NCBI GenBank assembly: GCA_965205535.1
Contig: CBDBHH010000005.1
Location: 1,550,001-1,614,000 of the forward strand
Origin: UBA8079 sp965205535
Lineage (GTDB): Bacteria; Pseudomonadota; Alphaproteobacteria; UBA6615
DNA length: 64,000 nucleotides
Direction: 5' to 3'
In this document: positions 24,581-33,071 of the stretch, piece by piece
Position numbering within the stretch: position 1 is the stretch's first letter
Layout: the number at the start of each line of letters is the position of its first letter
The notes under the pieces: generated by a model
The model's database searches: none
Told to the model about the DNA's origin: nothing
What the model saw: the letters and a program-made list of their open reading frames with translations, nothing else
Position numbers and translations under genes: made by a program

Positions 24581-24606
24581 GGAGGTTTCACTGCACGAAA
24601 ACCTCC
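24581..24606. promoter_or_regulatory. inverted repeat between IclR regulator and sulfatase
   Basis: ggaggttt (24581-24588) and aaacctcc (24599-24606) are exact 8-bp inverted repeats around a 10-nt spacer, in the divergent intergenic region, about 50 bases upstream of the regulator's ATG and 75 bases before the sulfatase ATG. A site for the IclR protein is possible; a hairpin is an alternative. Confidence 0.4.
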
Positions 24607-24681
24607 GGAAATGTCGGCTGTCGTCATCCATTGGTTGCATAGAGTTGTCCGCGAAAATGTGTGGAAGCAGCAGGTGTATTG

Positions 24682-26259
24682 ATGGGAACCGTCCGGAACG
24701 TCTTATTCATTATGTGTGATCAGCTGCGCGCTGATTACCTGTCCTGCGCCGGGCATCCGACGCTGAAGACACCGAACATCGATGCGTTGGCCGCGCGCGG
24801 CGTGCGTTTCGCCAAATCCTATGTGCAGGCACCCGTCTGTGGTCCGTCGCGCATGTCGTTCTATACCGGGCGCTACGCGGCGAGCCACGGTGCGTTCTGG
24901 AACTTCGTGCCGTTGCCGGTCGGTGAAATGATGCTCGGCGATCTGCTTCGCCCGTCTGACATGCGCGTCGCGCTGGCAGGGAAAACCCATCACTTCGCAG
25001 ACAAGGTGGGGATGACCCGACTGGGTATCGAGCAGGACCGTGCTGCCGGGCGCAACCTTATGAACGGCGGATTTGAAAACGTGGTTCGTGATGACGGTAT
25101 CCACCCGGCCGCCGCCGGGCGAATTGAATCCGATTACGCGAAATATCTGCGTGCGAACGGGTTCGACAGCGACAATCCCTGGCATGATTTTGCCAACTCT
25201 GCCGCCGATCCCGACGGCAATGTCCTGAGCGGCTGGAACATGCGCAATTGCGGCCTGCCCGCAGTTGTGCCCGATGAGATGGGCGAGACCGCCTACATGT
25301 CTGACCGTGCCATCGAGTTCATCGCGGAGCAGGGGGACGATCCCTGGTGCCTGCATCTCAGCTATATCAAGCCCCACTGGCCGTATATCGTCTCGGCGCC
25401 CTATCACAACATGTATGGGGTCGATGACATCCTGCCGGCGGTACGCTCGGCCGACGAACGCGACACCGACCATGAAGTGATCCAGGCCTTCATGGCTCGT
25501 GAGGAGGGTCGCGAGTTTCAGCGCGACGAGGTCCGCGAGACCGTTATCCCGGCCTATATGGGCCTGATCGCGCAGATCGACAGCCATCTCGGACGTGTGT
25601 TCGAGGCGCTCGACAAGGCGGGGCGGTTCGACGACACCATGATCGTCTTCACCAGCGACCATGGAGACTATCTCGGCGATCACTGGATGGGTGAGAAGGA
25701 GATGTATCACGAGCAGTCTTCGCGCATCCCGCTCATCGTCTATGACCCGGATGCAGCCGCTGACAGCACGCGCGGCACGGTCGACAACCGGTTCGCGGAG
25801 GCGATCGACGTGGTCCCGACGATCCTCGATGCCGCCGGGCTCGAGGTTCCCGACAATATCGTCGAGGGCCGTTCGCTCTTGCCGCTGCTGCGTGGGGAAG
25901 ACCCCGATGATTGGCGTGACGCGGTCTTCAGCGAACTCGATTACGCCTTCTATTCGGATGTGCGCGACCCGCTGGAACGACCGTCGGACCGGTGCCGCAC
26001 TTTCATGGTGCGCGAGGGACGCTGGAAGTACATCGCCTATGAGGGTTATCGCGCGCAGTTGTTTGATCTCGAAGCCGACCCGGATGAACTGCAGGATCTG
26101 GGCGCCGATCCGGCCCATGAAGCAGAACGGGTCCGGCTGCACCGCCGGCTCGCCGACTGGCAGGGTGGGCTGAAGTATCGCACCACCGCACCCGAAGCCT
26201 TCGTGCGTGAATTCAAGGTGCGCGAAGGAAAGTCGGGTGTCCTGATCGGGAACTGGTGA
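24682..26259 (+). CDS. sulfatase (arylsulfatase/choline-sulfatase-like)
   Basis: About 525 residues of the alkaline-phosphatase-like sulfatase fold. The formylglycine site is C53 in VCGPSRMSFYTGRYAASHG (C-x-P-S-R), with metal ligands in NVLFIMCDQLRADYL (D13 and neighbours) and TSDHGDYLGDHWMGEKEMYHEQSSRIPLIVYDPD, much as in choline sulfatases. It hydrolyses sulfate esters or possibly phosphonates. The cysteine needs a formylglycine-generating enzyme, not seen in this window. Start chosen as ATG 24682; a GTG at 24661 is possible. No signal peptide, so probably cytoplasmic. Confidence 0.9.
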   Translation: MGTVRNVLFIMCDQLRADYLSCAGHPTLKTPNIDALAARGVRFAKSYVQAPVCGPSRMSFYTGRYAASHGAFWNFVPLPVGEMMLGDLLRPSDMRVALAGKTHHFADKVGMTRLGIEQDRAAGRNLMNGGFENVVRDDGIHPAAAGRIESDYAKYLRANGFDSDNPWHDFANSAADPDGNVLSGWNMRNCGLPAVVPDEMGETAYMSDRAIEFIAEQGDDPWCLHLSYIKPHWPYIVSAPYHNMYGVDDILPAVRSADERDTDHEVIQAFMAREEGREFQRDEVRETVIPAYMGLIAQIDSHLGRVFEALDKAGRFDDTMIVFTSDHGDYLGDHWMGEKEMYHEQSSRIPLIVYDPDAAADSTRGTVDNRFAEAIDVVPTILDAAGLEVPDNIVEGRSLLPLLRGEDPDDWRDAVFSELDYAFYSDVRDPLERPSDRCRTFMVREGRWKYIAYEGYRAQLFDLEADPDELQDLGADPAHEAERVRLHRRLADWQGGLKYRTTAPEAFVREFKVREGKSGVLIGNW

Positions 26260-26325
26260 GCCTGGACCTAAAACCGGGTAGTCTGCTCGCCAACACACGA
26301 TGACGACCAACTCGGGGGATCAACC

Positions 26326-27129
26326 TTGGCGCAGAATTCACCACTTTCCATGTTCGATATTTCGGGCAAATCCGCCCTTGTGATGGGCGCGACCGGTTCA
26401 TTCGGAGGTGCTGCGGCGACGGCGCTGGCGCAGATCGGCTGCGATGTCACGATCGCCGACCTCAACCCCGACAAAGTGGAAACCAAGGCTGAGGAGTTGC
26501 GTGCCATCGGCGCCAGGGTCGCCACGGCGACGGGGCTGCCGGATAGCGAGGCAAACGCGGCGAATATGGTTGCCGCTGCGGTCGACGCCTTTGGCGCGCT
26601 TGATCTGATGTTCGTCGCCACCGGCCTGAACGACGTGGGCTATATCGAGGAACAATCCTACGAAAGCTGGCGCAGTGTGATGTCCGCCAATCTGGACGGC
26701 TACTGGCTGGCTTGCCAGGCCGCCGGCCGGCAGTTTGCCAAACAACCTGCCGAGCGCGGGCGATCCAAGGTGGTTGTGGTCTCATCCACGCGAGGTCGAC
26801 ATGGCCTGCCGACCGGGTACACGGGCTATTGTGCGTCCAAGGCGGGTCTCGACGGCATGGTCCGGGCGCTGGCATGCGAGTGGGGTGGCAAGAATGCGAA
26901 TATCAATGCCATCGGCCCGACGGTCTTCCGCTCACCGCTGTCGGAATGGATGTTCTCGGACGAGGATCCGGGCAAGGCCACGCGCGAAGCCATGCTCGAA
27001 CGCGTGCCCGTCGGCCGGTTGTCGGAGACCGACGACCTTATGGGCGGGCTGATTTATCTGCTGTCGCCGGCGTCCGACTATGTCACCGGCCACACGCTCT
27101 ACATTGATGGCGGATACACCGCCGAATAG
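26326..27129 (+). CDS. short-chain dehydrogenase/reductase
   Basis: 267 residues, classical SDR. The nucleotide motif is GATGSFGGAAATALAQIG with an acidic DLNPDKV downstream, favouring NAD(H). The catalytic region is VVSSTRGRHGLPTGYTGYCASKAGLDG (Ser, Tyr-x3-Lys = YCASK). C-terminus YVTGHTLYIDGGYTAE is typical. It begins with TTG at 26326, with GGGGGA 6 bases upstream; an ATG follows eight codons later. Same direction as the sulfatase and the molybdenum enzyme. Confidence 0.9.
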   Translation: MAQNSPLSMFDISGKSALVMGATGSFGGAAATALAQIGCDVTIADLNPDKVETKAEELRAIGARVATATGLPDSEANAANMVAAAVDAFGALDLMFVATGLNDVGYIEEQSYESWRSVMSANLDGYWLACQAAGRQFAKQPAERGRSKVVVVSSTRGRHGLPTGYTGYCASKAGLDGMVRALACEWGGKNANINAIGPTVFRSPLSEWMFSDEDPGKATREAMLERVPVGRLSETDDLMGGLIYLLSPASDYVTGHTLYIDGGYTAE

Positions 27130-27159
27130 ACCCGCCTGACGCGGATTTGGGGAAGACGC

Positions 27160-30150
27160 ATGCTGTTCAAGATCATCCTATGGGGTTTGTCGTGGATGTT
27201 CCGGGTTTCGGGGTGGCGCTATCCGGCGTTCCGGGCGCGTTTGCGCGAGCGAAATCTCGTCGTCCAGATTCGCAGCGAAGATGGCAAATCGGGTCGATAC
27301 ATAATTTTTGACAATGGCCGCGTGCGATCGGGTGCGGGACTGCACGACGCACCAACCGTATCGCTGGTGTTCAAGACCGCCAAGGTCGGTGCCCGGCTGT
27401 TGATGCCGCCGATTGATCAGCTGGAACAGATCGATGCGTTGAAGAATTTTCTGGTGCGCCTTGAAGGTCCTGATGATGACGCGTTGTGGTTCGCCCAAAC
27501 CGTGATGGCCGCCCTCTCGGCGGGCTGGAAGTTCGGGCGCAAGATGAAAGACGGGACCACGCGCTTCTGCACCATGACCAATGGCGGGCCGTTGTTTGTC
27601 TATGTCCGCGATGGCGAAATTCTGCGAACAACGCCAGTTACCTTCGACGGAGAAGACGCCGGGACCTGGACAATCAAGGCGCGGGGCAAGGAATTTACGC
27701 CGCCGCGCAAAGGTATGCTGTCACCTCATGCGATGAACTGGAAGGCGATGGTCAACGCGCCGAACCGGATTCAGTATCCGATGAAGCGCGTCGATTTCGA
27801 TCCCGATGGGGAGCGCAACATCCAGAACCGGGGTGTGTCCGGTTACGAGCGCATCAGCTGGGACGAGGCGCTCGACATCGTCGCGGGCGAAATCAAGCGC
27901 ATGAAGCGCGAGCATGGCAACGGTGCCATCGCGTCGAGCAATGGCTCGCATCACAACTGGGGCAACATCGGCTACTACCTGAGCGCCAAGCTGCGCTTCA
28001 TGAATGCCATCGGCACGACGGACGTGCATCACAACCCCGACAGTTGGGAGGGCTGGTACTGGGGCGCCATGCACCATTGGGGCGGCAGCCTGCGCGTCGG
28101 TGGTGGCGAACCTTTCGGCACCATCGAGGATTGTCTCGAGAATGCCGAGATGATCGTCTTCTGGTCGAGCAACCCCGAGGCGACCAGTGGCGTCTATGGC
28201 GGGCAGGAAGGCACGATCCGCCGGCAGTGGCTGCGCGATATCGACATCGATATCGTCCACATCGATCCCTACTACAACGACACCGCACAGTTCCTCGGGG
28301 GCAAGTGGATCGCGCCCAAGCCCACCACCTCGCCGGCGCTGGCCCTGGCCATCGCCAATGTCTGGATTACCGAAGATATCTATGACAAGGAATATGTCGC
28401 GACCCGGACCAAGGGCTTCGAGGCCTGGCGCGACTACATCCTCGGGACCGAGGATGGAATCGCGAAGACGCCGGAGTGGCAAGAGGCCGAGACCGGCGTG
28501 CCCGCCAAGGACGTTCGCGCACTGGCGCGCAAATGGGCTTCCAAGCGCACCTATCTGGCGGCCGGCAGCATGGGCAATGCCTTTGGCGGTGCGGCGCGCA
28601 ACGCGACGGGCACCCAGTGGACCCGGATGCTCGTCTGCCTCATGGGCATGCAGGGGCTGGGCAAACCCGGGATCAATGTCAGCAATCTCCAGCTCGGCGT
28701 GCCGCATGATTTCAGTTTCTATTTCCCCGGTTATGCCGAGGGCGGCATCTCGGGTGATCTGCACAACACCGCGATGGCGGGCGCGCTCTATCAGCGCATG
28801 CCGCAACTGCCGACGATGAATCCTTCGACCCAGAAGATCCCGCGCCTGCGGCTGCCCGATGCGATCATCGATGGGCATGCGGAGGGGTTCCTGTGGGACG
28901 CGCTTTCGATGGAGGGTCAGTTCACCAAGATCAGCTACCCCAAACAGGGCCATTCACCCGTGCACATGCTTTATCGCTACGGCACGGCGATCCTGGGCAC
29001 GTTGAGTGATTCCAATCGTTTCGTGGAAATGTACCGGTCACCCAACCTGGAGTTCGTTGTCAGCCAGGCGATCTGGGAGGAGGGCGATACCCGGTTTGCC
29101 GATGTCATCCTGCCGGCCTGTACGAGCATGGAACGCTACGATATCGGCGAGTGGGCCAATGCCGGCGGTTACGGGGCCCATTTCCATTCCCAGACCAACA
29201 ACCGGATCATCGCCTTCCAGGCCAAATGCATTGAGCCGGTCGGGGAATCTAAATCCGATTACGAAATCTTCTCACGCCTCGCCTGCCGGTTGGGACTTGG
29301 CGCCTACTACACGGAGGGCATGCGTGACATCGATTGGGTGAAGCGGATGTTCGACGCGTCCGACCTGCCCCAGCACATCTCGTGGAAGAAGTTCATCGAA
29401 CGCGGCTACTTCGTGGTGCCGCCCGAGGCACCCGAGCTTCGTGCACCCACGGCCTATAAATGGTTCGCCGACGGCGAGAAGAAGAACATTCCCGAAGCGA
29501 TGCCGCTGCCCGGCGATTACACCGAGCAGTTCCTCGAAGGGCTGCAGACCCAGTCGGGCCTGTTCGAGTTCGAGAGTTCGAGCCTGAAACGTTTCGCGCC
29601 GGATGATCCAGAGCGGCCGCCGATCGCCAAATATGCGTCCGCCTGGGAGGGACCGAACGTTGCCGGGCTGGGTGATCGCTACCCGCTGCAGCTGCTAACG
29701 CCCCACTCGCGTTTCAGCTTCCACAGCCATGGAGACGGGAAGGACAGTTTCCTGAACGATATTCCCGACCATCGGGTGCTGATCGACGGCCATTACTACT
29801 GGGTGCTTCGCCTCAACCCCACCGACGCTGCAGCCAGGGGCATCAAGCAAGGTGATCTGGTGAAGGTCTTCAACGATCGCGGCGCGGTTCTGTGCGCCGC
29901 GCTCCTGACAGAGCGGCTTCAGCCCGGCGTGGCCCATGGCTACGAATCCGCGGCCGTCTACGACCCCATGGGAGAACCCGGCCGTTCCGTCGACCGAGGT
30001 GGCTGCCTTAATCTGCTCTCGCCCCGGCGATCGCAGATCAAGAATTCCCACTCGATGGCCAATAGCACGACCATGGTCGAGATCGTGCCCTGGGACGGGG
30101 TCGTCGAGTATGAGCGGATTGAACCGTTGAGCATGGGAGACGTGGCATGA
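27160..30150 (+). CDS. transhydroxylase-like molybdopterin oxidoreductase, large subunit, with SCP2-like N-terminus
   Basis: 996 residues, DMSO-reductase family. From about 165 onward it is a bis-MGD enzyme (YERISWDEALDIVAGEIKRM; WSSNPEATSGVYGGQEG; IDIVHIDPYYNDTAQFLGGKWI; GYESAAVYDP). There is no N-terminal CxxC-type [4Fe-4S] motif, as in pyrogallol:phloroglucinol transhydroxylase, and the small subunit follows immediately. Residues about 25-125 (VVQIRSEDGKSGRYIIFDNGR; VSLVFKTAKVGARLLM) look like an SCP2 sterol-carrier domain, absent from the characterised enzyme; this is inference from the pattern. No Tat signal, hence cytoplasmic. The substrate may be a phenol or a more lipophilic ring. The stop overlaps the small-subunit start. 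Confidence 0.75.
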   Translation: MLFKIILWGLSWMFRVSGWRYPAFRARLRERNLVVQIRSEDGKSGRYIIFDNGRVRSGAGLHDAPTVSLVFKTAKVGARLLMPPIDQLEQIDALKNFLVRLEGPDDDALWFAQTVMAALSAGWKFGRKMKDGTTRFCTMTNGGPLFVYVRDGEILRTTPVTFDGEDAGTWTIKARGKEFTPPRKGMLSPHAMNWKAMVNAPNRIQYPMKRVDFDPDGERNIQNRGVSGYERISWDEALDIVAGEIKRMKREHGNGAIASSNGSHHNWGNIGYYLSAKLRFMNAIGTTDVHHNPDSWEGWYWGAMHHWGGSLRVGGGEPFGTIEDCLENAEMIVFWSSNPEATSGVYGGQEGTIRRQWLRDIDIDIVHIDPYYNDTAQFLGGKWIAPKPTTSPALALAIANVWITEDIYDKEYVATRTKGFEAWRDYILGTEDGIAKTPEWQEAETGVPAKDVRALARKWASKRTYLAAGSMGNAFGGAARNATGTQWTRMLVCLMGMQGLGKPGINVSNLQLGVPHDFSFYFPGYAEGGISGDLHNTAMAGALYQRMPQLPTMNPSTQKIPRLRLPDAIIDGHAEGFLWDALSMEGQFTKISYPKQGHSPVHMLYRYGTAILGTLSDSNRFVEMYRSPNLEFVVSQAIWEEGDTRFADVILPACTSMERYDIGEWANAGGYGAHFHSQTNNRIIAFQAKCIEPVGESKSDYEIFSRLACRLGLGAYYTEGMRDIDWVKRMFDASDLPQHISWKKFIERGYFVVPPEAPELRAPTAYKWFADGEKKNIPEAMPLPGDYTEQFLEGLQTQSGLFEFESSSLKRFAPDDPERPPIAKYASAWEGPNVAGLGDRYPLQLLTPHSRFSFHSHGDGKDSFLNDIPDHRVLIDGHYYWVLRLNPTDAAARGIKQGDLVKVFNDRGAVLCAALLTERLQPGVAHGYESAAVYDPMGEPGRSVDRGGCLNLLSPRRSQIKNSHSMANSTTMVEIVPWDGVVEYERIEPLSMGDVA

Positions 30151-30998
30151 GCCAGCCCAAATGGAACCTGATCGTCGACGTCGCCAACTGCACGAACTGC
30201 AACAACTGTACGCTGGCCGTGCAGGACGAGCATGTGGGCAACAGCTTTGATGGCTATGCAGCCGAGATGCCCAAGCATGGCCACCGCTGGATCGATATCA
30301 AGCGGCGCGAACGCGGGCAGGGGACCATGACCGATGTCGCCTACCTGCCGACCATGTGCCAGCACTGCGACGATGCGCCCTGCATTGCCGCAGCCAAGGA
30401 CGACGCCATCAAGAAACGCGCAGACGGGATCGTCGTTATCGATCCCGAGAAATCCAAGGGTCAGAAGCAGATCGTCGATGCGTGCCCCTATGGTGCGATT
30501 TTCTGGAACGAAGAACTGGAGATACCCCAGCACTGGATCTTCGATGCCCATCTGCTCGACAGTGGCTGGACCGAGCCGCGCTGTGTCGATGTCTGCCCGA
30601 CGGGTGCGTTGCGTTCGCTCAAGGTCGATGACGGCGCGATGCAGAAAGTCTCCGATGAAGAGGGACTGGAGCCGCTTCGGCCGGACCTCGCGACCAAACC
30701 TCGGGTGCACTACAAAAATCTCTGGCGCTATGCCCAATGCTTCATCGGCGGGACCGTTTCGGCCGAACGCGAAGGTGTTGTCGATTGCGTCGAGGGTGCC
30801 CGGGTGGTGGTCACCCAGGACGGAAAACCGATCGCGGAAACGACGACCGATGGATATGGCGATTTCAAAATCGACCGGTTGGACCCGGACAGCGGCGTCT
30901 ACGATATCGAGATTTCTGCCGAGGGCCTGGGTGACGCCAGTCGCGATGCAACCCTCGGCGAGAGCATCAATCTCGGCGATATCAGACTGGCCGGGTGA
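30147..30998 (+). CDS. iron-sulfur subunit of the transhydroxylase-like molybdenum enzyme
   Basis: 283 residues. N-terminal half is a ferredoxin-like [4Fe-4S] domain with cysteines in C15-x2-C18-x2-C21 (CTNCNNC), CQHCDDAPC, DACPYGAIFW and RCVDVCPTGAL. C-terminal residues about 205-283 (VEGARVVVTQDGKPIAETTTDGYGDFKI) form a beta-sandwich of the CarboxypepD-reg/Cna-B type. This combination matches the small subunit of transhydroxylases more closely than ordinary DMSO-reductase subunits. It overlaps the large subunit by 4 bases (ATGA), and the methyltransferase that follows by 4 (GTGA). Confidence 0.85.
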   Translation: MSQPKWNLIVDVANCTNCNNCTLAVQDEHVGNSFDGYAAEMPKHGHRWIDIKRRERGQGTMTDVAYLPTMCQHCDDAPCIAAAKDDAIKKRADGIVVIDPEKSKGQKQIVDACPYGAIFWNEELEIPQHWIFDAHLLDSGWTEPRCVDVCPTGALRSLKVDDGAMQKVSDEEGLEPLRPDLATKPRVHYKNLWRYAQCFIGGTVSAEREGVVDCVEGARVVVTQDGKPIAETTTDGYGDFKIDRLDPDSGVYDIEISAEGLGDASRDATLGESINLGDIRLAG

Positions 30999-31618
30999 GC
31001 GCGCCATCCAAAGACCGCGATTGGGCGGCCTACTACGCCAAGACCGGTGGCCGCCCGCCCCGCGAGACGTTGATGTTCGCCCTCGACCGTTTCGACGAAG
31101 GCCCTGCGGATGCGGCGCGATTTGCCGTTGATCTCGGTTCGGGCGCTGGCCGGGATGCCATCGAGATGCTGCGCCGGGGTTGGCGCGTGCTGGCCATCGA
31201 CGCCGAGCCGGACGCCATCGGTGCCCTGAAAGCACGCTCTGACCTGCCGCCCGATGCCGATCTGACCGGCATGGTTTCCCGGTTCGAGGAGGCGGCATGG
31301 CCCGCATGTGATCTGGTGAACAGCAGTTTCGCCCTGCCGCTTTGTGCGCCGTCTAACTTCGATGCTGTATGGCGACGGATCGAAACATCTCTGCGCCCGG
31401 GCGGACGGTTCGCCGGCCAGCTCTACGGGGAGCATGACAGCTGGATGGGGCGCGATGGCATGACCTTCCACAGCCGCGCCGATGTCGAAGCCCTGCTAGG
31501 CAGATTCGATATCGAATATTTCGTGGAGGAAGAAGATGACTCGACCACCCCGCGCGGCGAGGCGAAACACTGGCACCTGTTTCACATTGTGGCACGCCGC
31601 CTGGGATCAGACGCCTGA
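30995..31618 (+). CDS. class I SAM-dependent methyltransferase
   Basis: 207 residues. Motif I is VDLGSGAGRDAIEMLRRGWRVLAIDAEPDA, followed by CDLVNSSFALPLC and a LRPGGRFAGQLYG-type strand. Starts with GTG at 30995, overlapping the iron-sulfur subunit stop. Coupled translation suggests a role with the molybdenum enzyme, perhaps modifying its product, but the substrate is not evident. Confidence 0.82.
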   Translation: MSAPSKDRDWAAYYAKTGGRPPRETLMFALDRFDEGPADAARFAVDLGSGAGRDAIEMLRRGWRVLAIDAEPDAIGALKARSDLPPDADLTGMVSRFEEAAWPACDLVNSSFALPLCAPSNFDAVWRRIETSLRPGGRFAGQLYGEHDSWMGRDGMTFHSRADVEALLGRFDIEYFVEEEDDSTTPRGEAKHWHLFHIVARRLGSDA

Positions 31619-31627
31619 CGAACCGAC

Positions 31628-32425
31628 CTATTTTCCCCAATCGAACAGCGCGGGTTCCTTGGCCAGGAAGCGTTTGACCGCATCGCGATGATAGTCGCCG
31701 GCGTTGGCTTCGGCCTGCGCATCGGCCTCTGCGTCTAGGGCGGTTTTGCGATCGGTCTCGAGGGCCGATCCCATCACGCGCTTGGCGATCCCGATGGCAT
31801 CAGGGGAGGCGTTTGCGAATTTCGCCGCGAAGCTCTGCGCGTGGGCCAGCAGCCGGTCTCCGTCGAGAGTTTCGAGTACCAGCCCGAGGTCGTGTGCGTC
31901 CCCGGCGCTGAGTTCGCGTGCGGTCAGCACCAGGTCCTTGGCACGTTGCAGGCCGACGAGGCGCGGCAGCAGATACATGGCGCCCCAGTCGGGCACGAGG
32001 CCGATCCGCCCGAACGACATGATGAACCGCGCGTTGTTCGCGGCGAACACGAAGTCGCAGGCGATGGCGAGAGAAAAACCCGCACCCGCTGCGGCGCCGT
32101 TGACGGCCGCGATGGTCGGTATCGGCAAGTCGAGCCATCTTTCGAGTGTGGCGTGGGATTCGCGCATACGCGCGCGCATGGCGTCGGGGCCCTTGGCGGA
32201 CATTTCCTGCAACACGCGCAGGTCTCCGCCCGCACAGAAGGCCTTGCCCGCCCCCGTGAGGACGACGGCGGAGATATCCTCTCCCGCCCGTTTCGAAATT
32301 TCCACGACCGCGTCCGCGAACTCGTCGCGCAGCGCGCCCCCCAGCGCGTTACGCGCCTCGGGACGGTTGAGTGTCAGCGTTGCAACGCTGTCGTGCACGT
32401 CGAGCATGAGTTCTGTGTAGGTCAT
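31628..32425 (-). CDS. enoyl-CoA hydratase/isomerase
   Basis: 265 residues of the crotonase fold. VATLTLNRPEARNALGGALRDEF, the oxyanion strand AFCAGGDLRVLQEM and AAVNGAAAGAGFSLAIACDFVFAANNARF define the family. FGRIGLVPDWGAMYLLPRLVG carries the region where canonical hydratases place catalytic Glu residues; here the second is Asp (VPDWG), which is seen in related isomerases. Convergent with the methyltransferase. Confidence 0.88.
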   Translation of the reverse strand: MTYTELMLDVHDSVATLTLNRPEARNALGGALRDEFADAVVEISKRAGEDISAVVLTGAGKAFCAGGDLRVLQEMSAKGPDAMRARMRESHATLERWLDLPIPTIAAVNGAAAGAGFSLAIACDFVFAANNARFIMSFGRIGLVPDWGAMYLLPRLVGLQRAKDLVLTARELSAGDAHDLGLVLETLDGDRLLAHAQSFAAKFANASPDAIGIAKRVMGSALETDRKTALDAEADAQAEANAGDYHRDAVKRFLAKEPALFDWGK

Positions 32426-32528
32426 GGGCTGGTTCTGCCGCCTTTTATGGTATGAGCACGGTCAGACAATATTATGCCATGTCCGCACGCAAAGCGGGCA
32501 GTGACCGAGCATCAGAATGGAGAGCGTG

Positions 32529-33026
32529 ATGAGCGACAGTGAACTTCTCGAACCGTCCGTCGACCCCAAAAAGAAGGTCATCGGATATCGCAACGTGGTC
32601 TGCGAGAATCCCGCGGGCGGCGCACGCACGGTGGTGTCCGTGCGCGACACGCCGGGCTTTGTCATCGATGAGCCAACGGAACGCGGCGGCACCAATATGG
32701 GGCCGACACCGGTCGAGTCCGTGATGGGCGGCCTGTGCGGCTGCGACGCGGCGATCACCCATCAGGTCGCGCATATCATGAAGTTCGAGTATGGCGATGT
32801 GAACTACACCTGCGACGCCGAAATCGACGTGCGCGGCGCGAAGGGTGTTACGGGTGTGCGCCCCTATTTCGAGAAGGTTGCGGTGAAGAAGGTCTTCCGA
32901 ACCAACGAGAGCCCCGAGCGGGTCGAGAAGCTCAAGGCGAATGTCGAGCAGCGCTGTCCGGTCAGCAACCTGATCCGCGACGCGGGTGTCGACCTCCACA
33001 TCGAGTGGGTCGTCGAGCCCATGTAG
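32529..33026 (+). CDS. OsmC-family protein
   Basis: About 165 residues. The fold's two redox cysteines are in VMGGLCGCDAAITHQVAHIM and EQRCPVSNLI. OsmC/Ohr proteins reduce organic hydroperoxides or have diverged roles; this one is closer to general OsmC than Ohr. Start 32529 (MSDSELLEPS) is chosen since GGAG lies 6 bases upstream; the ATG four codons earlier (32517) overlaps that ribosome binding site. A strong hairpin follows the stop. Confidence 0.85.
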   Translation: MSDSELLEPSVDPKKKVIGYRNVVCENPAGGARTVVSVRDTPGFVIDEPTERGGTNMGPTPVESVMGGLCGCDAAITHQVAHIMKFEYGDVNYTCDAEIDVRGAKGVTGVRPYFEKVAVKKVFRTNESPERVEKLKANVEQRCPVSNLIRDAGVDLHIEWVVEPM

Positions 33027-33032
33027 TGGACC

Positions 33033-33059
33033 CGGGACCGGGTGGAGCACCCGGTCCCG
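33033..33059. terminator. bidirectional hairpin between convergent genes
   Basis: cgggaccgggt (33033-33043) pairs perfectly with acccggtcccg (33049-33059) over 11 bp with a 5-nt loop. It lies in the 45 bases between the convergent OsmC and dehydrogenase genes. No strong T tract on either side, so it may be an intrinsic terminator of weaker type. Confidence 0.65.
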
Positions 33060-33071
33060 ATATAAGCAGGG

